A DNA stretch of 64,000 nt from Flagellimonas sp. S3867 (GCF_014698935.1 NZ_JACVMN010000001.1:248001-312000); one strand, 5' to 3'. Positions 1 through 9,376 are shown, counted from the stretch's first letter. A program made the numbers and translations. Notes: generated by a model not told the origin, from the sequence alone.

Positions 1-542
1 CAATCGCCCAATCCATTACAGCTGTTACAAGACTCTCCTTCTACCAAAATCCAAATGGCCGCTTGAAAATCTCCAAACGTATAGGAGCTACTGCTACCAT
101 CTAAAATGGATTCCAACAAATCAGAATTAAGCAACCAATTCATGGAATCAAAATTCTCGGTAACCTCAAAGGGATATCCAGATAAATCTGAATAACTAGA
201 AAGAATGGAAACTATTTCAAAACAAGAGTTATCAAAACCTAAATCCTCATCAATACACCATCCTGGGTACGTTCCTGCCAATGAGGTATCGCTAATTTCA
301 ATATCCCAATATGCACCTGTTGCAGAGGTAGAACCCTGTCCTGTTATACAAGCGTTTGCAGTACTAGGAAGGTTTTCAAGGACGTCCAACCGGCAATTGC
401 TTGTGCATTTTCTCTTTTTCTTATACCTATAAGAATGATTAACTGCTTCTAATGAAGAATCTTCAATTTCAGAGACATCTTCTTTTTCGCAGCTGGCAAA
501 AGATATTGTAAGTGCCAGGGCTAAATAGTAAATTTTTTTCAT
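1..542 (-). CDS. Cys-rich secreted lipoprotein, paralog of the 1328-2395 gene (3' part beyond window)
   Basis: The reading frame starts at the ATG at 542 and stays open to the window edge (180 codons seen). A lipoprotein signal peptide is visible, with the lipobox SFASC giving Cys18, so the product is probably anchored in an outer or inner membrane. From about residue 60 it matches the protein at 1328-2395 almost motif for motif: TGAYWDIEI, YPGWCIDEDLGFD, NFDSMNWLLN, FGDFQAAIWILVEGE and the paired cysteines near CNSCNGLGDW. I do not know a characterised homolog. The WCID and QAAIW motifs recall the thioester-domain/adhesin fold, which is only an inference. It differs from its paralog by a Lys/Arg-rich stretch (YRYKKKRK) after the signal peptide. 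The two genes are separated only by a DUF4870 gene, so a local duplication is likely. Confidence 0.8.
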   Translation of the reverse strand, partial: MKKIYYLALALTISFASCEKEDVSEIEDSSLEAVNHSYRYKKKRKCTSNCRLDVLENLPSTANACITGQGSTSATGAYWDIEISDTSLAGTYPGWCIDEDLGFDNSCFEIVSILSSYSDLSGYPFEVTENFDSMNWLLNSDLLESILDGSSSSYTFGDFQAAIWILVEGESCNSCNGLGD

Positions 543-884
543 AATCGGTTGATTTTGCGTATTTAATGGTTTTAACAAAATTCTAGCTATTTCGGCGGAT
601 TTCCAGTAGAATTGGGTGAACAGGCCATATCTCTGGATGAGATGCGTCAAAGGGTTTTATTTCGACTATTAAAATCTTATTTTTCTTACAAAAAATTAGT
701 TTTTAGATATAATTAGAATTATTTTTTATTTATTAATAAATTGATTATCAGCAAGTTAAATTTTAAAGTACCGGTGAGGTGTCAAAATCATAGATGGAGT
801 GTTAATAAATTAGGTTTTAGTACTGATTTGTAACGTTTTACAAAAAGGGTATACGTATATATTGAATCATTAAATCAATCAAAA
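543..884. other. AT-rich intergenic region between divergent genes
   Basis: No coding frame is convincing here. Two small palindromes lie just before the DUF4870 gene: TGTAA-cgtt-TTACA at 829-842 and TATACGTATA near 850-859. They could be operators, but neither has a second copy in the window to support that. I see no clean TAnnTTTG promoter. Confidence 0.4.
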
Positions 885-1250
885 ATGGAAGTCATTAATC
901 AAAATCAAAACGTTTTGCGAAAGGATAATACACTGTTGTCTATTGCACACCTTACCCAGTTATTACACTATGTAACCGGGTTTGGCGGTTTCATTGTTCC
1001 CCTGACCATCTGGTTAACATCTAGAAAAAATGTTGAGAGTATGGATGAGCACGGTAAAGCGATAGTCAATTTTCAATTAAGCTTACTATTGTATCTGATA
1101 ATAAGTGTTCCCGCAATTTTACTGTTTGGATTGGGAATTCTAGGACTTATCGGAGTAGGAATTTTGGGTTTTGTTTTACCTATCGTAAATGCTGTTAAGG
1201 CTTCAAATGGAGAATCACCATCATTGTTTTTAACTATTCGGTTTATATAG
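885..1250 (+). CDS. DUF4870 family small membrane protein
   Basis: This 121-residue protein has the DUF4870 layout. A short cytoplasmic start (LSIAHLTQLLHYVTGFGG) leads into a first membrane helix (about residues 33-48). A conserved hydrophilic hairpin follows with ESMDEHGKAIVNFQ, and then two closely spaced helices (about 64-105) rich in Gly, Leu and Ile. The family's function is not known; it is a small integral inner-membrane protein common in Bacteroidetes and Firmicutes. The gene stands alone, divergent from the partial lipoprotein and convergent with the next one, and a hairpin between the converging ends would stop transcription. Confidence 0.85.
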   Translation: MEVINQNQNVLRKDNTLLSIAHLTQLLHYVTGFGGFIVPLTIWLTSRKNVESMDEHGKAIVNFQLSLLLYLIISVPAILLFGLGILGLIGVGILGFVLPIVNAVKASNGESPSLFLTIRFI

Positions 1251-1260
1251 GACAAAATAA

Positions 1261-1287
1261 AAGCCAAGGCTTGCTATGCCTTGGCTT
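1261..1287 (-). terminator. Rho-independent terminator of the 1328-2395 lipoprotein gene
   Basis: A ten-base inverted repeat (AAGCCAAGGC / GCCTTGGCTT) surrounds a seven-base loop. On the minus strand it is followed by TTTTATTTTG, so it best serves the minus-strand lipoprotein gene. It may also stop the DUF4870 transcript coming from the other side. Confidence 0.75.
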
Positions 1288-1327
1288 CAGATATGATTAA
1301 TAATTTATTTTGAATATAACCTTTATA

Positions 1328-2395
1328 CTAATCTTCTTCTTCGCAAACAACTGCATGCGCAATAACATATATTTCATCGCCTAAATCTTCCTGAATACTA
1401 TATTGACCTGGCGCAACAGTGGTCTTCCCTTTTTTGTTAGTAGGGAACATGGTGTTTCCGGCATAAGTGTGTGTTTCATTAACTACCACACCATCCAAAA
1501 AGTTATATGCCACTTCAACTTCACCGCCAATATAGGACACATCAACGGTACCTACAAAAGTGCCTTTTGAGATATCGCACTTTCCTGCACCAGCATATAT
1601 TTCATAGGATTCATTATGGCCATCAGAAATGGGCCCTATTGTCCAGCCCCATCGTTTAAATCCATTGTCAATAAAACAATTATCCCCGTTTGTTTCTCTT
1701 GCAAAAGCTGTTTCGCAAGAAGCTAAGGCTGGCTTACATTCCAATTTATAAGGAATCAATAAACTTTGTTGATTATTTTCAGGATTCAATACTATGCCAG
1801 TGAAGTCTCCGGATGCCGGAACAAAACCATCTCCTTCGTTCAAAGCTCTGTCAACAATCTCTTGGGCCCTGTCAGCATCCCAATCACCAAGACCAGTGCA
1901 ATTTATGCAAGGCTCACCTTCTACCATAATCCATATTGCTGCTTGGAAATCACCATAGGTGTAGGGAGTTCCATCTCCGGATGTTGTACCTATTATTTCT
2001 TGATTCAAGAGCCAGTTCATGGAATCAAAATTATCTGCCACTTCAAATGGTAGACCACTTAAATCTTCGTAGCTAGAAATTACATCAGCTTGAAAACAAG
2101 AAGTATCAAAACCTAAATCCTCATCAATACACCATCCTGGATAAACACCAGCCCAAGTTCCATCAAGAATTTCAATGTCCCAATAGGCTCCAGTTGACGA
2201 AGTAGCCCCCTGCCCTAAGATACAAGCATCAGTAATTTCTGGAATGGGAGCCAAAGATTCTTCTAAGCAACCATCTTCAGTTGTGATTCCTGCGCTAATC
2301 TTGGTATCCTCCAAGCTACTTCCTGATGGTTCAGTTTCACAAGAATAGAAACCAACTGTTGTTACAGCCAAAATGGCGAAAAGTAATTTTTTCAT
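1328..2395 (-). CDS. Cys-rich secreted lipoprotein with WCID/QAAIW domain
   Basis: The 355-residue product begins with a lipoprotein signal peptide (lipobox GFYSC, Cys19). Residues about 50-172 form the domain shared with the window-edge paralog, with Cys58, Cys89, Cys100, Cys163 and Cys166 and motifs YPGWCIDEDLGF, FDSMNWLLNQ and YGDFQAAIWIMVEGE. The C-terminal half (about 215-355) looks like beta-rich repeat sequence with further cysteines (CKPALASCE, DNCF, GKCD) and ends in acidic residues. I cannot assign a function. The WCID plus QAAIW pattern resembles thioester-type adhesin domains but lacks a clear Cys-Gln pair, so a surface binding role is a hypothesis only. It has its own promoter and terminator. 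Confidence 0.8.
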   Translation of the reverse strand: MKKLLFAILAVTTVGFYSCETEPSGSSLEDTKISAGITTEDGCLEESLAPIPEITDACILGQGATSSTGAYWDIEILDGTWAGVYPGWCIDEDLGFDTSCFQADVISSYEDLSGLPFEVADNFDSMNWLLNQEIIGTTSGDGTPYTYGDFQAAIWIMVEGEPCINCTGLGDWDADRAQEIVDRALNEGDGFVPASGDFTGIVLNPENNQQSLLIPYKLECKPALASCETAFARETNGDNCFIDNGFKRWGWTIGPISDGHNESYEIYAGAGKCDISKGTFVGTVDVSYIGGEVEVAYNFLDGVVVNETHTYAGNTMFPTNKKGKTTVAPGQYSIQEDLGDEIYVIAHAVVCEEED

Positions 2396-2435
2396 GTTTT
2401 TCGATAATTTAGTTAACGTTTAATGGGGAGTTGAT

Positions 2436-2443
2436 CAAATCTA
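2436..2443 (-). promoter_or_regulatory. Predicted sigma-A promoter (-7 TAGATTTG) of the lipoprotein gene
   Basis: On the minus strand TAGATTTG matches the Bacteroidetes -7 consensus TAnnTTTG exactly. A TTTA lies 20 bases upstream at the -33 position (consensus TTTG). Transcription would start about 35 bases before the ATG at 2395. Confidence 0.5.
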
Positions 2444-2579
2444 ATGAGAATGTCTCTGAGCCTTAAAAAACCACGGTAAACTGTTGATAAAGTCGGTGAA
2501 AAACAGGTAAATCCAGCTAGATTTCGAATTCTAACAATACGTTTATTAAAAATGTAGGAAGTGGCTTACTTACAATAAG

Positions 2580-3698
2580 TTATGCATTCAGCATAACCGG
2601 CATAACCAGCATGGTGACCAGTTCGCCTTCATCCAGTCCATCTACTGGAGTTAAGATTCCTGCACGATTGGGCAAACTCATTTCCAGAGATACATCATCA
2701 GATGTTAAATTGTTAAGCATTTCAACCAAAAATCTGGAATTAAACCCAATTTGCATATCATCACCTTGGTACGAACATGACAACCTTTCTTCAGCCTTGT
2801 TGCTGTAATCAACATCTTCGGCAGAAATATTGAGTTCAGCCCCTGCTATTTTCAGGCGGATTTGATGCGTGGTTTTATTGGAGAATATAGAAACCCTACG
2901 GACCGAACTCAAAAATTGGTTTCTTGAGATGGACAATTTATTCGGATTCTCTTTTGGAATAACCGCTTCGTAGTTGGGGTATTTACCATCGATAAGCCTG
3001 CAAATTAATTCAGAATTTTCAAAAATAAACTTGGCGTTGCTGTCATTGTACTCGATGGTGACCTCTTGTTCTGATCCCGATAAAATACCTTTGAGGAGAT
3101 TCAACGGTTTTTTGGGCATGATAAATTCCGCAACTTGAGATGCAGAAACATCGTTTCGTTGGTATTTTACCAATTTATGCGCATCCGTCGCCACAAAAGT
3201 GAGATTCTCAGGAGAAAACTGAAAAAAGACACCACTCATTACAGGTCTTAAATCATCATTGCCCGCGGCAAAAATGGTCTTGTTAATGGCCATTGCCAAA
3301 ACATCTCCCAAAAGGGTAGTGGAGCTCGGATTTGAAACTTCAACAGCTTTTGGAAATTCGGCCCCATCAGCATAGGCCAATGCATATTTACCGTGATTAG
3401 AACTTATTTCAACAGTATTGTTATCCTCCACAATAAAAGTCAACGGCTGTTCTGGAAAGGTTTTTAAGGTATCTAACAACAACCTCGCCGGGACGGCAAT
3501 GGTACCTTCGGCATCGGAATCAACTTCCAAAACAGAACTCATTGTGGTCTCCAGATCAGAAGCTGACACTGTCAACGTATTCTGTTTTAGATCAAATAAG
3601 AAATTATCAAGAATTGGCAAGGTGTTGCTATTATTGATAACACCTCCTAAAACCTGCAGTTGTTTTAATAAATATGTACTTGATACGATAAACTTCAT
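2580..3698 (-). CDS. dnaN: DNA polymerase III beta subunit (sliding clamp)
   Basis: At 372 residues this has the full length of the bacterial beta clamp with its three repeated clamp domains. The N-terminus MKFIVSSTYLLKQLQVLGGVI, the central segment LRPVMSGVFFQF...ATDAHKLVKY, and the C-terminal YxxxELVTMLVMPVML are family hallmarks. The clamp encircles DNA and tethers replicative and repair polymerases through a hydrophobic pocket. The gene lies downstream of gldG on the same strand with a 110-bp gap, an arrangement I recall from Flavobacteriia. It is far from any recognisable dnaA in this window. The ATG at 3698 fits the family start. Confidence 0.97.
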   Translation of the reverse strand: MKFIVSSTYLLKQLQVLGGVINNSNTLPILDNFLFDLKQNTLTVSASDLETTMSSVLEVDSDAEGTIAVPARLLLDTLKTFPEQPLTFIVEDNNTVEISSNHGKYALAYADGAEFPKAVEVSNPSSTTLLGDVLAMAINKTIFAAGNDDLRPVMSGVFFQFSPENLTFVATDAHKLVKYQRNDVSASQVAEFIMPKKPLNLLKGILSGSEQEVTIEYNDSNAKFIFENSELICRLIDGKYPNYEAVIPKENPNKLSISRNQFLSSVRRVSIFSNKTTHQIRLKIAGAELNISAEDVDYSNKAEERLSCSYQGDDMQIGFNSRFLVEMLNNLTSDDVSLEMSLPNRAGILTPVDGLDEGELVTMLVMPVMLNA

Positions 3699-3808
3699 TA
3701 AAGAAATTCTTTTAGCATTGGTGCCCTTAAGGTTAAGATTGGGCAGTTAAATCGATAAAAACAAATATATTTTAAAACCCTTTAGCAAAGAAACAAACTT
3801 ATTAACAT

Positions 3809-5473
3809 CTATAGCGCATATTTTCGTTTCCGATAATAGCCAAAAATAATACCTGCAACCAAAGTCAAAAACACGGGAAGCCCGATATTTATTAGCTGCC
3901 ATTTACTTTTTTGCACAGCAATTTTTTCTGCATCCAACAGTGGAATGGAAACCCTTTTGTTTCTAATGTTTATAAGTCCAGTGTCATCTAGAAGGTAATT
4001 GATGCAATTCACCAAAAATTCTTTGTTTCCATAGGAACTGTTGGTCCATTTATCATACCCCAGCTCTAACGGTCTCCCGTTACTCAATTGATTTTTGACA
4101 ATATCCCCGTCCGAGATTATTATCATCTTATTTTCTGGACCTTCTTCCAGAGTATTTTTAAGTTTTAATGGTTTTATACGGTTTTGATACATGGAGCTAA
4201 AATCCCCCTCGATTAAAACGGCTAAAGGTTGATTGCCATTGGTGTAAGATTCCTTATCCGGCGGATTGTTTAAAATATCCAGCCCAATCTGCTTGGGAGT
4301 TCCTTCCGTTTTTGATAGCGGAGAACTCTGTAGTAATATGGTCTTGCTATAGTCGTTTTCTAGAATGTCCATTGGACTTGTGAACTGATAGCGCACAGCT
4401 TCAATATTTGTGTTTATGGGATGGTTATTTCTGGAAAACACCATAGGGTTGTAATACCAAGGAACCGGATTGTATTGCGAATCATTTCCCTCGCCAGAAG
4501 CCAAAACAATCTGAGTGAAGTATAAATCGTTTACCAGAAGAGGGTTTATTCGAAGCCCATAGTTGAAAAAGAAATCCTTTAAATTCAAATCCCTTGGTAT
4601 TGCGAGGGCGTTTCCACCACCGTTGAATATACTGTCTACCTCCATGGTTACTTGATCCACTAGCCAGATGGACCTTCCACCGTTGACGACGTATTGATCC
4701 AGGACATATTTTTCCTCATCTGTAAAAGCTTCAGTGGGTTTGGCAATAAGGGCAAGGTCAAATTCTTTAAGCTGGTCCAATACTTTTTGGGGATTTCCAG
4801 GAACAGAATCCAGGGTAATGGCTCCTATATTATAGTAATCTCGGATGGAAGTAAGATAATCGGCCATAAAAATATCGTCCAGCTCCCCATTTCCCTTGAT
4901 TACCGCAACGCGTTTTTTCTCCTTAATGCTCAGCTTGGTGAATGCATCTGCAAAACCATATTCCAACTGCTGAACGGAATTGTTGATACGGTCTTCCATG
5001 GAAGAACCCAATTTATTTTTGAGCAAAGACACTTTGACTGTTTGATTATTGTAATTGACCATTGCCCATGGAAAAACCAGTTCCTGCGAAACTTTTCCAT
5101 TTTCCTCTATGGTTACGTTCGCTGGTTTTAGGCCAATGCTTTGCAAGTTGGCAATAGTCTGCTGGGTTTGGGTCTCATCCTCCAACGGATTTACTAAATT
5201 GTACTGTATGTTCTTATTTTTAGTGGTGAAGGATTCAAGCAACTGAATGGTTTCAACTTTTAACTTTGCAAATTCGGGTGGAATATTTCCATCCAAAAGA
5301 ATGTCCACAATTACTGGGGAGTCAAATTTTTTGGCAGCCTCAACGGATGGTTGTGACAATGTAAATCGTTTATCCTCTGTTAAATCAAATCTGCTGTAGA
5401 AAAAGTTACCAGCAATATTCAAAGTAATTACTATAACTAGGACTTTTACAATCGAAATCAAAAACTTTCCCAT
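3809..5473 (-). CDS. gldG: Gliding motility ABC transporter substrate-binding-like subunit GldG
   Basis: The 554-residue protein has one N-terminal membrane helix (about residues 5-24), a large periplasmic region, and a C-terminal helix (about 527-547) ending in basic residues, which is the GldG layout. The region matches the ABC-type auxiliary domain seen in eukaryotic IFT52-like and GldG proteins, for example SRFDLTEDKRFTLS near the start and YVVNGGRSIWLVD in the middle. With GldA and GldF it forms an ABC complex required for gliding and type IX secretion-linked motility in Flavobacterium. Its ATG overlaps the gldF stop (TAATG), so the two are translationally coupled. The ATPase gldA is not in this window. 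Confidence 0.93.
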   Translation of the reverse strand: MGKFLISIVKVLVIVITLNIAGNFFYSRFDLTEDKRFTLSQPSVEAAKKFDSPVIVDILLDGNIPPEFAKLKVETIQLLESFTTKNKNIQYNLVNPLEDETQTQQTIANLQSIGLKPANVTIEENGKVSQELVFPWAMVNYNNQTVKVSLLKNKLGSSMEDRINNSVQQLEYGFADAFTKLSIKEKKRVAVIKGNGELDDIFMADYLTSIRDYYNIGAITLDSVPGNPQKVLDQLKEFDLALIAKPTEAFTDEEKYVLDQYVVNGGRSIWLVDQVTMEVDSIFNGGGNALAIPRDLNLKDFFFNYGLRINPLLVNDLYFTQIVLASGEGNDSQYNPVPWYYNPMVFSRNNHPINTNIEAVRYQFTSPMDILENDYSKTILLQSSPLSKTEGTPKQIGLDILNNPPDKESYTNGNQPLAVLIEGDFSSMYQNRIKPLKLKNTLEEGPENKMIIISDGDIVKNQLSNGRPLELGYDKWTNSSYGNKEFLVNCINYLLDDTGLINIRNKRVSIPLLDAEKIAVQKSKWQLINIGLPVFLTLVAGIIFGYYRKRKYAL

Positions 5474-6204
5474 TAGCGAGGTAATTGTTTTAGGCGTTGA
5501 AAAGTCAGATATAAAAAGAACAAGGAAACAGAAGTGAAAAATATTAGGTCTCTGGTATCCACAATTCCCCTGGCAATGCTATTAAAATGTGCTTTTGCTC
5601 CCATACTTTGCACAAACTGTTGAACTTCTCCATTGGAAAACAAGGATGAAACGGCTTCAAAACCGTTGAACATCAAAAAACATATAAGAATGCCGATGAT
5701 AAAAGAAATTATTTGGTTATCGGAAATGGTAGATGCAAAAATCCCCATCGAGGTATAAGCTGCGATCAAGAAGAAAAGCCCAAAATAGGAACCCAGAACA
5801 ACTCCAGAATCAAAATTTCCTTCCACGATCCCCAAGCTAGAAATTGCAAATACATAGATAATGGTAGGCAGCACAGCTATAGCACAAAGTACAAAAGCAC
5901 CCCAAAACTTGCCCAAAACCAATTTCCAAATGGATATTGGCTTTATCAGCAGCAATTCCAACGTACCCACCTTGCGCTCTTCAGAAAAGCTTTTCATGGT
6001 AATGGCCGGTACCAGAAAGATAAATATCCATGGTGCTAATAAAAACAGATTGCCCAAATCGGCAAAACCATAATCAAAAATGTTGTAATCACCCTTAAAT
6101 ACCCATAAAAACAGCCCATTGAGCAGTAAAAACAACCCAACGATCAAATAACCGATGGGCGATGTAAAAAAAGACCGTACCTCTCGTTTAAAAATTGCGA
6201 ACAT
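5473..6204 (-). CDS. gldF: Gliding motility ABC transporter permease GldF
   Basis: I place the start at the ATG at 6204 (MFAIFKREVRSFFTSPIGYL), because that is the conserved ABC-2 permease N-terminus. The longer frame back to 6285 would overlap the preceding gene. This gives 243 residues with six hydrophobic segments and the ABC-2 signature RKVGTLELLLIKPISIW in the first cytoplasmic loop. It is the membrane subunit that pairs with GldG and the GldA ATPase. The start overlaps the stop of the upstream monooxygenase-fold gene by one base (TAATG), and its own stop overlaps the gldG start in the same way, so this is a tightly coupled operon. Confidence 0.93.
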   Translation of the reverse strand: MFAIFKREVRSFFTSPIGYLIVGLFLLLNGLFLWVFKGDYNIFDYGFADLGNLFLLAPWIFIFLVPAITMKSFSEERKVGTLELLLIKPISIWKLVLGKFWGAFVLCAIAVLPTIIYVFAISSLGIVEGNFDSGVVLGSYFGLFFLIAAYTSMGIFASTISDNQIISFIIGILICFLMFNGFEAVSSLFSNGEVQQFVQSMGAKAHFNSIARGIVDTRDLIFFTSVSLFFLYLTFQRLKQLPR

Positions 6205-6506
6205 TAAATAGGGGTTGAAGATTGTAATTTTGCAACACTCCAAGCTTCCGGTTTTTCCGCGAACAATAGTTTGGTTTTGCCCCAAACTCCTTTAAAAAAA
6301 TCCGATGTCCTGTAATTTTCCAAATCCGATTCGTTATCCCAAAAACTATATGTGAAAAAGACGCATGGATTTTTAAGGTCTTGGTACAATTCTACCATGC
6401 TGCACCCTTCAAAATCCGTAATCTTTGATTTTGTTGTTTCAAAGATTTGTTCAAAACTAGGAATATTTTCGGGTTTAAAAGTGAGTTTAACGATACGTAT
6501 CAGCAT
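6204..6506 (-). CDS. Antibiotic biosynthesis monooxygenase (ABM) fold small protein
   Basis: This 100-residue protein has the ABM ferredoxin-like pattern: an N-terminal strand MLIRIVKLTFKPE, the helix PSFEQIFETTKSKI, then the second strand and DLKNPCVFFTYSFWDNESDLENYRTSDFF. Members include heme-degrading or quinol-oxidising enzymes and many proteins of unknown role, and I cannot specify a substrate. It starts directly after the stop of the SAM hydrolase gene and its stop overlaps the gldF start, so it is co-transcribed with the gliding genes. Its presence in the gldFG operon is conserved in relatives as far as I recall. Confidence 0.85.
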   Translation of the reverse strand: MLIRIVKLTFKPENIPSFEQIFETTKSKITDFEGCSMVELYQDLKNPCVFFTYSFWDNESDLENYRTSDFFKGVWGKTKLLFAEKPEAWSVAKLQSSTPI

Positions 6507-7337
6507 TTATAAAAAATTTATGGTCACGGTGTCCCTGTAATTCAATCCGAGTAGGGTGGAAGCTCCGCCAACGGTGTTCAGGTCACTTTTGTAAATGGCA
6601 AGTTCAATATACCCGGCGGAATTAAATAGTGCCAAAGCATCCCCTGGTCCTTTACGTTGTGCCTTGTCCAAATCAAAATTGATGATTCCGTTATAACTAT
6701 TATGAATAGCTTTTATCTTATTGGTTCGTGCTATTACCTCAAAATCACGGCCATTACGGTAGGCCTCAAAAAGACTTTTTTGAATATTGGTGATTACATT
6801 ACCATAATTATCAACGTAGACCACATTACCCGTAATGGTTTTCCCATTATTGGATATACGAGGCTCAAACTCTCTCAGTTCCTTTAAATTATCGAAAGAT
6901 TTCCCAATGACCTCCAATGTACCACCCCTTGCAATGTGGCAGGCTACCTGCACAAATACGTTCATAACTGGGAATGAACTTGGGCTGAAGTCGGGAATGC
7001 TTATTTCCACAACCTTTTCTGGATGTATTTCGGAGGTAATCAGCGAAATAACCCCACTATTCGCGCTAATGAAATAATGTCCATCTACCTGAACGGCAAT
7101 ATGCTGGTTTTCAGGAGATTGTTCAGAGTCAACCCCTACAATATGAACAGTACCTGTTGGAAAAGAACGGTAAGCATTTTTAAGGATATATGCACATTCT
7201 TGAATGTTGAACGGGTTTATCTCATGCGAAATATCAACAATGGTAACATCGGGCAAGTTATTCAGAATGGTCCCTTTTATTGCACCAACAAAGTGGTCTT
7301 TATGGCCAAAATCAGTAGTTAAGGTTATTATTGCCAT
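6507..7337 (-). CDS. SAM hydrolase (SAM hydroxide adenosyltransferase, DUF62 family)
   Basis: The 276-residue protein belongs to the DUF62 / chlorinase-fluorinase family. The N-terminal ITLTTDFGHKDHFVGAIKG carries the SAM-binding Asp, and VTIVDISHEINPFNIQECAYIL and YFISANSGVISL follow. Most bacterial members split S-adenosylmethionine with hydroxide to adenosine and methionine rather than halogenating; I see nothing pointing to a halogenase. The last conserved block is GPGDALALFNSAGYIELA. It is the first gene of the run leading through gldFG and is divergent from phoH. Confidence 0.9.
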   Translation of the reverse strand: MAIITLTTDFGHKDHFVGAIKGTILNNLPDVTIVDISHEINPFNIQECAYILKNAYRSFPTGTVHIVGVDSEQSPENQHIAVQVDGHYFISANSGVISLITSEIHPEKVVEISIPDFSPSSFPVMNVFVQVACHIARGGTLEVIGKSFDNLKELREFEPRISNNGKTITGNVVYVDNYGNVITNIQKSLFEAYRNGRDFEVIARTNKIKAIHNSYNGIINFDLDKAQRKGPGDALALFNSAGYIELAIYKSDLNTVGGASTLLGLNYRDTVTINFL

Positions 7338-7459
7338 GCAATACTGTTGATATGTTTTTCCCTGTTCAAATCGATTTTTGGTTAAGTTTGTGGGGTAAAA
7401 TTAAGTAAAAAGAAAGAATAAAATTTCTTCAAAAATAACCTTTAAATACCCCAGTTTTA

Positions 7460-8413
7460 TTGAACGAACTAATTATTGAACTCACGGAGATAAGCCCACA
7501 GGATTTCTTTGGGCAGAGGAATGAGAATATTGAGCTATTAAAAAAGTACTTTCCCAAGCTTAAAATTGTTGCTAGGGGCAGCAAAATTAAAGTATACGGA
7601 GATGAAGCATTGTTGGAGGAGTTCGATAGGCGTTTTGACATGCTTACCGCCCATTTTGCCAAATACAACAAGTTGGATGAAAACTCAATAGAGCGCGTGC
7701 TTACAAGCAATGGTCAGGAAGACTACAGCTCATCCAAAAGTAGTGGTGAGGTTTTGGTGCATGGCGTTAGTGGTAGATTGATAAAGGCCCAGACCGCAAA
7801 CCAGAGAAGGTTGGTGGACGCATGTAAAAAAGACGACATGGTTTTCGCCATCGGTCCTGCGGGAACAGGAAAAACTTATACCGGTGTAGCGTTGGCTGTA
7901 AAAGCTTTGAAGGAAAAACAAGTTAGACGTATTATTCTGACCCGCCCCGCGGTGGAAGCAGGAGAAAATTTGGGATTTCTCCCTGGCGATTTAAAAGAAA
8001 AGTTAGATCCTTATATGCAACCCCTTTACGATGCACTTCGTGATATGATTGCGCCTGAAAAGTTGGAGAAATACATTGAGGACGGCACTATTCAGATTGC
8101 ACCAATGGCATTTATGCGTGGTAGAACGCTTGATAATGCCTTTGTTATTTTAGACGAAGCCCAAAATACCACCCATGCCCAAATGAAAATGTTCTTGACC
8201 CGTATGGGCAAGAATGCCAAATTTCTATTAACGGGAGACCCAGGGCAAATTGATTTACCCCGAAGGGTAATCTCAGGTTTAAAAGAAGCCCTTTTAATTT
8301 TGAAGAATGTCCAAGGCATCAGCATTATTTATTTGGATGACAAGGATGTGATTCGACATAAACTGGTCAAAAAAGTCATTGACGCCTACAAGAATATTGA
8401 GCACACAAACTAG
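7460..8413 (+). CDS. phoH: PhoH-like ATPase
   Basis: The product is 317 residues if translation begins at the TTG at 7460; the conserved start NELIIELTEISP follows it and there is no nearby in-frame ATG. It has an N-terminal KH-like segment (about 1-80), then the PhoH P-loop domain with Walker A GPAGTGKT (132-139), TRPAVEAGE at 161, Walker B FVILDEAQN (228-236) and the sensor segment LLTGDPGQIDLP (256-267). PhoH proteins are cytoplasmic ATPases linked to RNA metabolism. The gene is divergent from the SAM hydrolase and followed six bases later by purC, so the two are probably co-transcribed. Confidence 0.93.
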   Translation: MNELIIELTEISPQDFFGQRNENIELLKKYFPKLKIVARGSKIKVYGDEALLEEFDRRFDMLTAHFAKYNKLDENSIERVLTSNGQEDYSSSKSSGEVLVHGVSGRLIKAQTANQRRLVDACKKDDMVFAIGPAGTGKTYTGVALAVKALKEKQVRRIILTRPAVEAGENLGFLPGDLKEKLDPYMQPLYDALRDMIAPEKLEKYIEDGTIQIAPMAFMRGRTLDNAFVILDEAQNTTHAQMKMFLTRMGKNAKFLLTGDPGQIDLPRRVISGLKEALLILKNVQGISIIYLDDKDVIRHKLVKKVIDAYKNIEHTN

Positions 8414-8419
8414 CTTAGC

Positions 8420-9376
8420 ATGCCAAACACATTAATGGATACCAATTTCCATTTCTCCGGACAAAAATCGATTTACAAAGGAAAAGTAAGGGAAGTTTAT
8501 ACGTTGGAAGATGACATTTTGGTTATGATAGCCACCGACCGCCTGTCCGCTTTTGATGTGGTCATGCCCAAAGGAATCCCATACAAAGGACAGATTCTGA
8601 ATCAAATTGCCACCAAAATGATGAAGGCTACGGAAGATATTGTCCCCAATTGGTTAATGGCCACTCCCGATACCAATGTTGCCGTGGGTAAGGCCTGTGA
8701 ACCTTTTAAAGTTGAAATGGTCATCAGGGGTTATATGTCTGGTCACGCTGCACGAGAATACAAAGCCGGAAAACGGGTTTTATGCGGAGAGCCCATGCCC
8801 GAAGGAATGAAGGAAAATGACAAGTTTCCAGAACCCATAATTACGCCTGCAACCAAAGCGGAACAAGGAGATCATGATGAAGATATTTCCAAGGCAGATA
8901 TTTTAGAAAGGGGCATCATATCTGAAGCCGATTATATTATTTTGGAAAAATATACCAAGGCACTGTTTCAAAGAGGTACGGAATTGGCAGCTAAAAGAGG
9001 TTTGATTCTTGTTGACACTAAATACGAATTTGGAAAGACCAAGGATGGAGAAATTGTATTGATAGATGAAATCCATACTCCAGATTCCTCACGCTATTTT
9101 TATGCTGACGGTTATGAAGAACGACAAGCAAATGGAGAGCCGCAAAAACAATTATCCAAGGAATTTGTTCGGCAATGGCTCATTTCAAACGGATTTCAAG
9201 GATTGGAAGGCCAAAAACTACCAGAAATGAGTGATGAGTACATCGAATCGGTTTCAAACCGGTATATCGAATTGTACGAAAGCATTATGGGTGAACCTTT
9301 TGAAAAGGCCGATGTTTCCAACATCCATGAGCGCATTGGTGCAAACGTATCAAACTATCTGAACGCAGCTCGCTAA
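8420..9376 (+). CDS. purC: Phosphoribosylaminoimidazole-succinocarboxamide (SAICAR) synthase
   Basis: The 318-residue enzyme ligates aspartate to CAIR using ATP in purine synthesis. Diagnostic stretches are [48 protein letters not shown] and [15 protein letters not shown]. It belongs to the longer type (about 300 residues, as in yeast ADE1) rather than the short E. coli type of about 240. Start choice: ATG at 8420 or 8435 (MDTNFHF); the latter sits closer to the conserved core. It follows phoH after six bases. Confidence 0.95.
   Translation: MPNTLMDTNFHFSGQKSIYKGKVREVYTLEDDILVMIATDRLSAFDVVMPKGIPYKGQILNQIATKMMKATEDIVPNWLMATPDTNVAVGKACEPFKVEMVIRGYMSGHAAREYKAGKRVLCGEPMPEGMKENDKFPEPIITPATKAEQGDHDEDISKADILERGIISEADYIILEKYTKALFQRGTELAAKRGLILVDTKYEFGKTKDGEIVLIDEIHTPDSSRYFYADGYEERQANGEPQKQLSKEFVRQWLISNGFQGLEGQKLPEMSDEYIESVSNRYIELYESIMGEPFEKADVSNIHERIGANVSNYLNAAR

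Noticed and set aside
6204..6285. Extended gldF start at 6285
   Set aside because: The extra 27 residues overlap the upstream gene fully and lack conservation features; the ATG at 6204 gives a TAATG junction like the next one.
6507..7337. Fluorinase/chlorinase function for the DUF62 protein
   Set aside because: Nothing in the sequence or neighbourhood points to halogenation; SAM hydrolysis is the usual activity of bacterial homologs.
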